Of a stretch of DNA of 64,000 nucleotides, positions 42,371 through 49,673 are shown piece by piece. Position 1 is the stretch's first letter. Each line of letters starts with the position of its first letter. The notes under the pieces were generated by a model. It saw only the letters and a program-made list of their open reading frames with translations. It had not been told where the DNA came from and searched no databases. Origin of the DNA: BOG-908 sp964250925 (GTDB lineage Bacteria; Pseudomonadota; Alphaproteobacteria; Acetobacterales; Acetobacteraceae); assembly GCA_964250925.1 (NCBI GenBank), contig CAXUHU010000001.1:1-64000 (forward strand), written 5' to 3'. The translations under genes and the position numbers were made by a program.

Positions 42371-44223
42371 TCCGGCGCCGGCCGCCAAGGCTGCAGGTCC
42401 CGCATGACCGCCACCGGGAACCAAGTCAACGCTTTGACGTAGCGGGCCGTCAGGCGGCGTGGTTCCTGGCCGATCCGCCACAGCCACTCCAGGCCCAGCC
42501 GGCGGTAGCTGGCCGGCGCCCGCTTGACCAAGCCGAGCTCCACCCGAACCGCCTGACCGACGCACAATACCCAGCATGGCGGCAGCAGGCTGCGATGGCG
42601 ATGCACGAACTCCTCGCTCACCGGTGCACCTAATGTCATCACCAAAATCGTAGGCCTGGCCGCTTGTATGTCGGTGACGAGCTGCGCCTGCGCGTCTGCG
42701 CTGCCGGCCAGGTTTTCGGCAGCCACCGCCATGCGGATGCGCGCGGACAACCCCAGACCTGCGGCCCAGCCCTTGGCGGCCTGCGCCGTCTGCTCGCTCT
42801 CGACAACGATGAACAGGCGCTGAGCCGGCAGGCTTGCATGGTGGGCAAGCCGGTGAAACAGTTCGCAGCCCGTTACCCGCGCCGACAATGCCAGTCCCCG
42901 GCATCGCGCGTAGAGCAGCACGGGAAAGCCGTCCGGGCAGACGAGCTCGGCCGACCGGCAGGCGGCAGCGAAACTCGGGCGGCGCAGCAGGCGGATGTGA
43001 TCAAGGTTAGGCGTGACCACAAGACGAGGACCGTTCGCCGCGGCGTCGACCGTGATACGGTCCAGCACCTGATCAGCCCGCAATGCGGCAAAACGCAAGC
43101 CGAACGCTTGCACATCGGCCCGTTGCCGCAAGCGCGCAAACAATGCCTGATGCGCATCGGCGCACGCATCGGCCGTAAATGTGGCGGCCCGGGCCTTCAT
43201 GGCAATTTCATTCTTGAAGCCGTCGATGGATGCCCGCATCGCTTCTGCCAGGGCAGGCGCGTTTCCGATCGGCACAAGCCGTCCCACTGCGCCACCCATT
43301 AATATTTCGGACGGACCGTGGGGACAATCTGTGGCGATCACCGGCGTGCCGCAGGCCAACGCCTCGATGATCACGTTACCCAGGCCTTCGTATCGCGACG
43401 ATGAGACAAGCACATCGGCATGGCGTATCCAGGGAAGCGGATTGGCTTGGAAGCCGACGAAGGCAACCTGGCTGCTGATGCTCAGTCGGGCGGCTTGGGC
43501 TTGCATATCGGCAAGCAGCGGCCCTTCCCCCAAAACGATCAGGCGCGACGGACGATGCACGACGAGCAGCGCCAATGCGTCCAGCAACAGTGCGGGATCC
43601 TTTTGTGACGTCAGCCGCCCGGCAAAAATAAAGACAGGACAAGAATGTTCCGCAAGCCAGGGGTGCGGCGCGGGTCCTGCTGCCCGCCGCGAGAATTCCG
43701 GGCCGATTACCGGATTGTAAATCACCGTGATCCGTGCACGTGCAATGCCCGACACAGCAGCAAGGTCATCCGCCACGCCACGCGACACGGCAACAATGCC
43801 GTGCGCGTAATTCTGCAACAACCAGTAAAGCCAGGGCACCAGTCGGTAACGCCAACCGTTGGCAAGCTCGGCAGACAACGCGTTATGCTGACAAACCACC
43901 ACGCGCGTCGCCACGCCGGCCAGACGCCGCGCCAGCATTGCTGTGATGTTGTTGTGATCCAGGCTGGCCACCAGCACATCGGGCCGGGTTTGCCGCAGAA
44001 CGCGCGCCAGCGGCACCACACCGCCCAACATGCCCCGGCTGCCCAGAACGGCAACCGACAGATCCGGCGGAAGCAAAGGCAGCAGCGCGCCGTGCCGTCG
44101 CGCCACGATCAGGCTTACGTCCAGCCCGCGCGCCCGAAGTTGCGCGATCAGCGCCAACCGCATGCGCTCAACGCCGCCACCTGACAGATCATGCATGTAG
44201 AATGCAATGCGCTTGGCGGTCAT
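42367..44223 (-). CDS. fusion of GT4 glycosyltransferase and WecG/TagA (GT26) domain
   Basis: 618 residues from the ATG whose ATGA overlaps the upstream stop. Residues 1-390 are a GT4 enzyme: DLSGGGVERMRL at the start, FAGRLTSQKDP, and the C-terminal RYEGLGNVIIEALACGTPVIATDCPHGP. Residues about 400-618 are a WecG/TagA/CpsF domain: VVTPNLDHIRLLRRPSF, CPDGFPVLLYAR and MTLGAPVSEEF. Two transferase activities in one chain suggest it adds two consecutive sugars to the lipid-linked unit. The two domains are normally separate proteins. Last gene of the exopolysaccharide operon. Confidence 0.87.
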   Translation of the reverse strand: MTAKRIAFYMHDLSGGGVERMRLALIAQLRARGLDVSLIVARRHGALLPLLPPDLSVAVLGSRGMLGGVVPLARVLRQTRPDVLVASLDHNNITAMLARRLAGVATRVVVCQHNALSAELANGWRYRLVPWLYWLLQNYAHGIVAVSRGVADDLAAVSGIARARITVIYNPVIGPEFSRRAAGPAPHPWLAEHSCPVFIFAGRLTSQKDPALLLDALALLVVHRPSRLIVLGEGPLLADMQAQAARLSISSQVAFVGFQANPLPWIRHADVLVSSSRYEGLGNVIIEALACGTPVIATDCPHGPSEILMGGAVGRLVPIGNAPALAEAMRASIDGFKNEIAMKARAATFTADACADAHQALFARLRQRADVQAFGLRFAALRADQVLDRITVDAAANGPRLVVTPNLDHIRLLRRPSFAAACRSAELVCPDGFPVLLYARCRGLALSARVTGCELFHRLAHHASLPAQRLFIVVESEQTAQAAKGWAAGLGLSARIRMAVAAENLAGSADAQAQLVTDIQAARPTILVMTLGAPVSEEFVHRHRSLLPPCWVLCVGQAVRVELGLVKRAPASYRRLGLEWLWRIGQEPRRLTARYVKALTWFPVAVMRDLQPWRPAPD

Positions 44224-45506
44224 GCCAGCGCGCACTCGACAGGACCAGGCTGTGGCAGGGCGGCCGGACGCCGCGTGCGGCACGCGGAAGCTCGCCGGCC
44301 AGGGATGCAGCTAATCCCGGCCACGAGGCAGATCAGAATATTCGACTTGCGGCCCAGCGAGTTGCTGGTCGACGCAACCAGCATCACGGCAAGCACCAGT
44401 AAACGCCCCTCCAGTGCCGAGCGACGCCAGCACCAGCAGAGCAAGGCAGCTAGCCCAAGGACAAACAGCGGGAACCCGGCAACACCAAGGCCCGCAAACA
44501 TCAGCAACCAGAAGTTTTCGATCACCTCCACCCCTGGTCCAAGCCACAGCGGTGTGAGCAGGGCGAGCAGATCGCCTCGCCTGGTTCCAAACAGCAGCTG
44601 CCAACAATCCAACTTGTCCAGCAATTGCCACTGCGCCAGGCGTACCTGCGCGCTGCTGTCCCAGTAGAGATGGCCAGAAAGCCGGGTGCCGAAACCCGCA
44701 GCCAGTGCTATGCCCACCATCAGGCCGCCGGCGCCCACGACCGCCGCCGCTGCCGCCAAGTTCGATACGCCGCGCGAGTCTTTTCGCAGCACCAGCCGAG
44801 TTGTGCGCACCCCGAAGCCGACACCGAGCATCGCCAGCGCTGCGGCCACCGCCATGCGTCCGCCATAAGCGACCAGCGCGGCCCACATCAGCCCAAGATA
44901 GACGATACGAAAAGCGCCGCGCGTTGGCGCCAGTGCCAGGCCTAGCATCGTCATCACCGACGCCGTGAGCGGATGGTCAAAAAGGGCAGTCGGCCGAAAA
45001 TCTTCGGTCAGCGCATGGTATGCCGCCTCATTCAGATAGAGGGGTACGACATTGAACTGCATCGCGGTCTCGACCACCGCCAGGGCTGCGTTGCCGGCTA
45101 TCAACGTCTGCATCAGCCGGCGTAGCTTTCCCAATTGCCCTGCGCTGGCCTGGGAGAGTATTAAGGCGAGTAGGCCGGCGGGTAGGAATGTGTCGAGCAG
45201 AACGATCAGGTTTCCCACACCGGTCAGCGCCGCAGCATAGGCAAGACAGGCGGTCATGGCGGCAAAAAACAACAGCAGTGGCCTGTCTCTCGCCAGCACC
45301 GACCAGCCACCGCGGCCAGCCAATAGAATGCCGAAGCCCGCGGCAAGCAGATCGGTTCCGGGATGCAGTTTCACCAGCAGGCTTCCACCCTCGCTGACGT
45401 AAGGGATTCCTGCCCAGGTCAGCAGGTTCGCACTGACCGTGAGTTCCAGGAGAACCGCAAACCACACCATCTTGAAAGCCAGCCGATTAGCGGTAGCCTG
45501 ATGCAT
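44220..45506 (-). CDS. VpsF-like polysaccharide polymerase/ligase membrane protein
   Basis: 428 residues, roughly ten membrane helices and a loop with FDHPLTASVMTML, the arrangement of VpsF and other Wzy/O-antigen ligase-like polymerases. The Arg-rich cytoplasmic loop after helix 6 (VRTTRLVLRKDSRG) is typical. It would polymerise the repeat unit in the periplasm. TGATG joins it to the CpsD-like gene upstream and ATGA to the fusion glycosyltransferase downstream. Confidence 0.82.
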   Translation of the reverse strand: MHQATANRLAFKMVWFAVLLELTVSANLLTWAGIPYVSEGGSLLVKLHPGTDLLAAGFGILLAGRGGWSVLARDRPLLLFFAAMTACLAYAAALTGVGNLIVLLDTFLPAGLLALILSQASAGQLGKLRRLMQTLIAGNAALAVVETAMQFNVVPLYLNEAAYHALTEDFRPTALFDHPLTASVMTMLGLALAPTRGAFRIVYLGLMWAALVAYGGRMAVAAALAMLGVGFGVRTTRLVLRKDSRGVSNLAAAAAVVGAGGLMVGIALAAGFGTRLSGHLYWDSSAQVRLAQWQLLDKLDCWQLLFGTRRGDLLALLTPLWLGPGVEVIENFWLLMFAGLGVAGFPLFVLGLAALLCWCWRRSALEGRLLVLAVMLVASTSNSLGRKSNILICLVAGISCIPGRRASACRTRRPAALPQPGPVECALA

Positions 45507-46168
45507 CAGGCGGCGCGACCTAGGAAAGGCAGATGCATACGTGGTGCGTCGAACAGCACGGTGCCCAGCACCGTGGCCCCAACCTGGCGCAACTGCCGCT
45601 CAGTTGCTTGCAAGGCTTCCGCCCGCGTGACACCGGCCGCCACCGTGATGACCGAGCCGCTGCAATGCCGCGCGCAACTCAGGGTCGCCGGCGAACAACT
45701 CGGCGACCCGCTCAACACGACGACCAACTTGAACGATCGGGCTGCCGGCCCTCCTGCCTGCATGAGCAGGCCGGGCAACTCGTCCACCTCCTTGTAGTAT
45801 AGCCCGGGGATGCTGGCGTCCGGCGTCGTACTCGCCGCCGCGGCGCTCACCCGCCGCCGGACCGGCGCAAGCTTAACGTCTCCTTCGTTGCATCGCGAGG
45901 ACAGCAGAAGCGTACGGCCGTGTCTGGCAACGGCAGCCACGCCGAAATCCCGCGTGACCCGCCCAAGGCCGGTTGCGGGACAGGCCGGGACAAATTGCAC
46001 GATGGGAACTTCAACGTCGTGTAGCCGAGCCAGTATTTCAGTCAGCAACGCCGTTGCTTCCGGCACCGGCCGATAGGCTGTCTGGGTCGGGAATGCCTCC
46101 ACGCTCGCCGTCTGAACGCGCCTGTGCTGCACGCGCTGTTTGTGCGGACGAGCCAGCGAGGCACTCAA
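45506..46168 (-). CDS. CpsD/BY-kinase-like protein lacking its P-loop
   Basis: 220 residues from the TTG at 46168, chosen because TTGA overlaps the upstream stop and GGGGAG lies six bases before it. The layout follows the ParA/CpsD fold: VPIVQFVPACPATG occupies the Walker A position but has no GKT/S; RHGRTLLLSS replaces the ‘RVLLID’ strand; the end VVVLSGSPSCSPATL ... SGSVITVAAGVTRAEALQATERQLRQVGATVLGTVLFDA matches CpsD C-termini. Without Walker motifs it cannot bind ATP canonically; it may be a structural part of the export machine, like HfsB of Caulobacter. Confidence 0.7.
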   Translation of the reverse strand: MSASLARPHKQRVQHRRVQTASVEAFPTQTAYRPVPEATALLTEILARLHDVEVPIVQFVPACPATGLGRVTRDFGVAAVARHGRTLLLSSRCNEGDVKLAPVRRRVSAAAASTTPDASIPGLYYKEVDELPGLLMQAGGPAARSFKLVVVLSGSPSCSPATLSCARHCSGSVITVAAGVTRAEALQATERQLRQVGATVLGTVLFDAPRMHLPFLGRAA

Positions 46169-47625
46169 AACGCGTTCTCCCCGGAGAGGCAGAACGGCGT
46201 GCGCAGAAGAATTCTCAAATCCAACCAAATCGACCAGTTCTCAATGTAGAACAGGTCGTACTCGACACGATGCCGTAGTTGATCCAGCGTCGTCGTGGCC
46301 CCACGCGCTCCGTGAACCTGGGCCCAGCCGGTGATGCCGGGCTTCACGCGATGGCGCTGTGCGTATTCCGCGACCACCTCATCGCCTGCACGTTCCACAT
46401 CATGAAGACTGCCGGCATGTGGCCGCGGGCCGACCAGCGACATGTCGCCGCGTAGCACATTCCAAAGCTGTGGCAGCTCATCCAGGCTGCACTGGCGAAG
46501 AAACCGTCCAGCAGACGTGCATCGTTCATCGTTCCGCTGCGTCTGATAGTGCCGCGTGCAGGAGCCGGTCTCGCTGCGCATCGTCCGGAACTTGAAGACG
46601 GTGAAGTCTCGTCCACACCATCCTTGGCGCCTCTGCCGAAAGATGACCGGCCCGTCGCTGGTGGTCCAGACAATAACGGCGATCCCCAATAGTAAAGGGG
46701 CCAGCAACACGAGCAACGCAAAAGCACCCAGCCGATCGAATGCCGTCTTGATCAGCAGGTTCCAATGCTTGATCGGCCGGTCTGCAACCACCGTCATCGG
46801 TAGCCCGCCTAGGATGCGCATTTTCGGAGCAGACGGGCTCGACCAGCCGTTATCGGGGCAGACAGCCACCTGGATGGGAAGCGCTTTCAACTGCTTGATT
46901 ATGGGCCCTACATCGGCTTGATCGTCGCGCTCAAGCGCCAGGATCACGGAATCGACCCGGCCGCGCCGGCCAAGCTCGAGCAGGTCGTCCAGGCTGTCAC
47001 GGTGGACCAGCCTGCCCGACGACGGGCCTACATGCGGGTGCGCACAATACATGCCCACCACGTCTGCCTCCCCCCTGATGCGCGCCGCCAGACGATCGCG
47101 AGCACCACGGCTTGCGCCGACGATGGCGACAGACTCACGTAGATCGCCGCGCCCATGCAGGCGATTCAGATAGCGTCCGCATACCAGCCTGGTCGTGGCC
47201 ACAGCCAGCGCAAACACCCCGAACCAGGAAACCAGCCAGAGCCGCGCAAGGTTGTCGGCCGCCCGCGTGGCAAATCCGACGGTGATAAGTACTGTAAACG
47301 CCAACAGACATTTTTGCTCGGCACACCAGATAAAGTGCTGAAGCGAGCGCAACCGCTGGTTTAGAGAGTGGGCAGGCTCCCGCAAGACCAACGCCGCGAT
47401 CAAGCTGCCAAACAGGACGTCACGGCAAAACGGACCCGATGCGGAGATGTCCAACGTCGGCCCGGTGGACAGTTGGGCGTAAAGCGCCAAAGTGCTCTCG
47501 CCAACCGCCGCGCACGCAAAAAAGTCCCACACGACAAGCAGATCGCCGAAGATCGGCAAGAAGTCTTGGGTTTTCTTGTATTTAGAAGCACTTCCGACGA
47601 ATTCGACACTGGACCAATCCGTCAT
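46165..47625 (-). CDS. exopolysaccharide priming glycosylphosphotransferase (WbaP/WcaJ type)
   Basis: 486 residues: four or five N-terminal membrane helices, a soluble CoA-binding-like domain (about 160-290, VAIVGASRGARDRL) and the C-terminal bacterial sugar-transferase domain with VFKFRTMRSET, DELPQLWNVLRGDMSLVGPRP and GITGWAQVHGARG. It transfers a sugar-1-phosphate to undecaprenyl phosphate, the first step of exopolysaccharide assembly. First gene of a four-gene minus-strand operon. Confidence 0.93.
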   Translation of the reverse strand: MTDWSSVEFVGSASKYKKTQDFLPIFGDLLVVWDFFACAAVGESTLALYAQLSTGPTLDISASGPFCRDVLFGSLIAALVLREPAHSLNQRLRSLQHFIWCAEQKCLLAFTVLITVGFATRAADNLARLWLVSWFGVFALAVATTRLVCGRYLNRLHGRGDLRESVAIVGASRGARDRLAARIRGEADVVGMYCAHPHVGPSSGRLVHRDSLDDLLELGRRGRVDSVILALERDDQADVGPIIKQLKALPIQVAVCPDNGWSSPSAPKMRILGGLPMTVVADRPIKHWNLLIKTAFDRLGAFALLVLLAPLLLGIAVIVWTTSDGPVIFRQRRQGWCGRDFTVFKFRTMRSETGSCTRHYQTQRNDERCTSAGRFLRQCSLDELPQLWNVLRGDMSLVGPRPHAGSLHDVERAGDEVVAEYAQRHRVKPGITGWAQVHGARGATTTLDQLRHRVEYDLFYIENWSIWLDLRILLRTPFCLSGENAF

Positions 47626-47654
47626 CGCCTTTGCCCGTCTATGAAATTCGTTAC

Positions 47655-47685
47655 AGAATAATCACCATTCCGTGAGAAGATACAA
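47655..47685 (-). promoter_or_regulatory. possible promoter of the exopolysaccharide operon
   Basis: The 192-base gap 47626-47817 is the most AT-rich stretch of the region. On the minus strand TTGTAT (47680-47685) and TATTCT (47655-47660) stand 19 bases apart, 30 bases ahead of the operon's ATG. The spacing is longer than ideal. The remainder of the gap shows nothing recognisable. Confidence 0.25.
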
Positions 47686-47817
47686 CTAAAAGTTTTGCTT
47701 ACCGGATCGAAAAACGCAAGGCGCGAATCGGCTGGGTCAAGTCCCGCCAGGCCAGGCCAACTCTCGTGCCGGTTGAGGAGGCCTCACGTTCACACCTCCC
47801 CAAGTGCACCTTCCTTG

Positions 47818-48456
47818 CTAGGGACGGTAGGCGGAGAATTGCTGCTGGGCTGCAAAAATCTCGGGCTGGCTAAGCAAAACCGGGCCGCCGGCGACCAAAC
47901 AGGCATGGTACTGACGCGCCAGCGCTTCCAACTCGACGGCCCGCCACATCGCCTGGGTCAGATCGCTGCCACAGGCGACCATGCCGTGATTGGCCAGCAG
48001 GCAGGCAGAGCGTTCCAGCAACGCGTTGCTGACGGCTTCCGACAACGCGGCCGTGCCGAAGGTGGCGTAGCTAGCACAACGAACGTCCTCGCCGCCGAAG
48101 GTGGCCACCATGTAGTGGCAAGGCGGTATGCCCCGCCGCATCATTGCCAGGGCCGTGCACATTAACGGATGGGCATGAACCACGGCGCCGAACTCGGGAC
48201 GCGCGGCCAGAATATCGCGATGCATCCGCCATTCCGAGGAGGGCCGCTTAGGTCCATGCCACGCCCCGGTGTCATCATCGATCAGCATGGACGCGATCTC
48301 GCCCGGCGTCATGAGATCATAGGGCGTGTTGGTCGGGGTAATCAGCATGCGCTCGCCATCGCGCACGCTGATGTTGCCAGACATGCCCTGGTTTAGGCCG
48401 CGGGCTTCCATCGTTCGGCAGGCTTGTACAATAGACCGGCGAAGATCATCGGCCAT
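47818..48456 (-). CDS. class II aldolase/adducin family protein (fuculose-phosphate aldolase-like)
   Basis: 212 residues from the ATG at 48456, one base beyond the prfB stop. The aldolase pattern: GLNQGMSGNISVRDG, LITPTNTPYDLM with the substrate phosphate loop, VVHAHPLMCTALAMM with zinc-binding His pair, and ANHGMVACGSDL with the third His. Reaction probably cleaves a sugar phosphate to dihydroxyacetone phosphate or lactaldehyde; the substrate cannot be told. Third gene after mrcA and prfB on this strand. Confidence 0.85.
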   Translation of the reverse strand: MADDLRRSIVQACRTMEARGLNQGMSGNISVRDGERMLITPTNTPYDLMTPGEIASMLIDDDTGAWHGPKRPSSEWRMHRDILAARPEFGAVVHAHPLMCTALAMMRRGIPPCHYMVATFGGEDVRCASYATFGTAALSEAVSNALLERSACLLANHGMVACGSDLTQAMWRAVELEALARQYHACLVAGGPVLLSQPEIFAAQQQFSAYRP

Positions 48457-48457
48457 G

Positions 48458-49589
48458 TTACTGAGCCTGGGCGGAGGCTTCGCTGCGCGTGGCACCGACG
48501 CGAGCGGCCAGGGCAGCGGCCATGAAGTCGTCCAGTTCACCGTCCAGCACGGCACTCGGATTGCCCTTTTCCACCCCGGTCCGAAGATCCTTCACCATCT
48601 GGTAGGGGGCCAACACGTAGCTTCTGATCTGGTGTCCCCAGCTGTTCTCAGTCTTGCCGGCTTCGGTCAGCGCAGAGGCTGCCTCACGCTTCTGCAACTC
48701 GGCCTCATACAGCCGCGCCTTCAACATTCCCATCGCGGTCGCGCGGTTGCGGTGCTGACTTCGGTCGGTCTGGCACGCAACGATAATGCCAGACGGAATA
48801 TGCGTGATACGGATGGCGCTCTCCGTCTTGTTCACATGCTGACCGCCGGCACCCGAAGCGCGGAATGTGTCCACTTTCAAATCCGCGTCGCGTATCTCGA
48901 TCTCGATGCTGTCATCGACGACCGGATAAACCCATACGCTGGCGAAGCTGGTCTGCCGCCGGGCATTGGCATCGAACGGGCTGATTCGCACCAGGCGATG
49001 CACGCCGGCTTCCGTCTTCAACCAGCCATAGGCGTTTGCCCCGGCCACTTGCAAAGTGACCGATTTGAATCCGGCTCCCTCGCCCTCGCTGGCCTCAAGC
49101 ATATCGACTTTGTAGCCGTGCTTCTCGGACCAGCGCGCATACATGCGCATCAGCATCTCGGTCCAATCCTGGGCTTCCGTCCCGCCCTGGCCAACATGCA
49201 ATTCCACGAAGCAGTCGTTGCCATCCGCCTCGCCCGACAGAAGGCTGAGCACCTCTTGCCGCTTGGCTTCGTCTGCAATAGTGCGCAAGCTCACGAGAGC
49301 CTCAGCAACTAGTTCCGGCTCGCCCTCTGACTCGGCTAGTTCAATCAATCCGATTGCATCGCTTGTGTCGGCTTGAAGGCTGATGAGAGCCTCAATTCCG
49401 GCTGACAGGCGATTGCGTTCGCGCATGATCCTCTGCGCGCCCTCGGCGTCGTCCCAAAGGGAGGGGTCTTCAACGCGATTGTTCAGCTCATCCAGCCGGG
49501 CAGTGGCGACATCCCAGTCAAAGATGCCTCCTCAGCAGAGCCATCGACTGCCTGATCTGGTCGTGGAGAGCGTCGGCTTCGGCGGCCAT
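48458..49589 (-). CDS. prfB: peptide chain release factor 2, with programmed +1 frameshift
   Basis: Terminates translation at UGA and UAA. The gene begins at ATG 49589; 23 codons later an in-frame TGA (49518-49520) is bypassed by a +1 shift, giving about 376 residues. After the shift the frame continues DWDVATARLDELNN. Stop-recognition tripeptide SPF (RISPFDAN) and the peptidyl-hydrolysis motif GAGGQHVN are intact. Annotating only the long downstream frame (from 49426) would lose the N-terminus. It lies downstream of mrcA and just upstream of the aldolase. Confidence 0.97.
49518..49532 (-). promoter_or_regulatory. prfB programmed frameshift site
   Basis: On the minus strand AGGAGG, then CAT, then CTT TGA, then C: a Shine-Dalgarno-like stimulator three bases ahead of the CUU slippery codon and a poorly terminating UGA-C. 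Spacing equals the E. coli prfB site. RF2 shortage slows termination at this UGA and lets the ribosome shift, so the protein controls its own synthesis. Confidence 0.95.
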
Positions 49590-49673
49590 TGTGTCTGCAC
49601 CCTAGTTCAGAGCAATCCAACGCAGACGGACCCGTCCAGGTAAGGCGATTGCCCGCTTAAATATAGGGCGCGC

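Noticed and set aside
48458..49426. prfB beginning at 49426
   Set aside because: A programmed frameshift restores about 53 upstream residues with the RF2 N-terminus; the ATG at 49589 is the true start.
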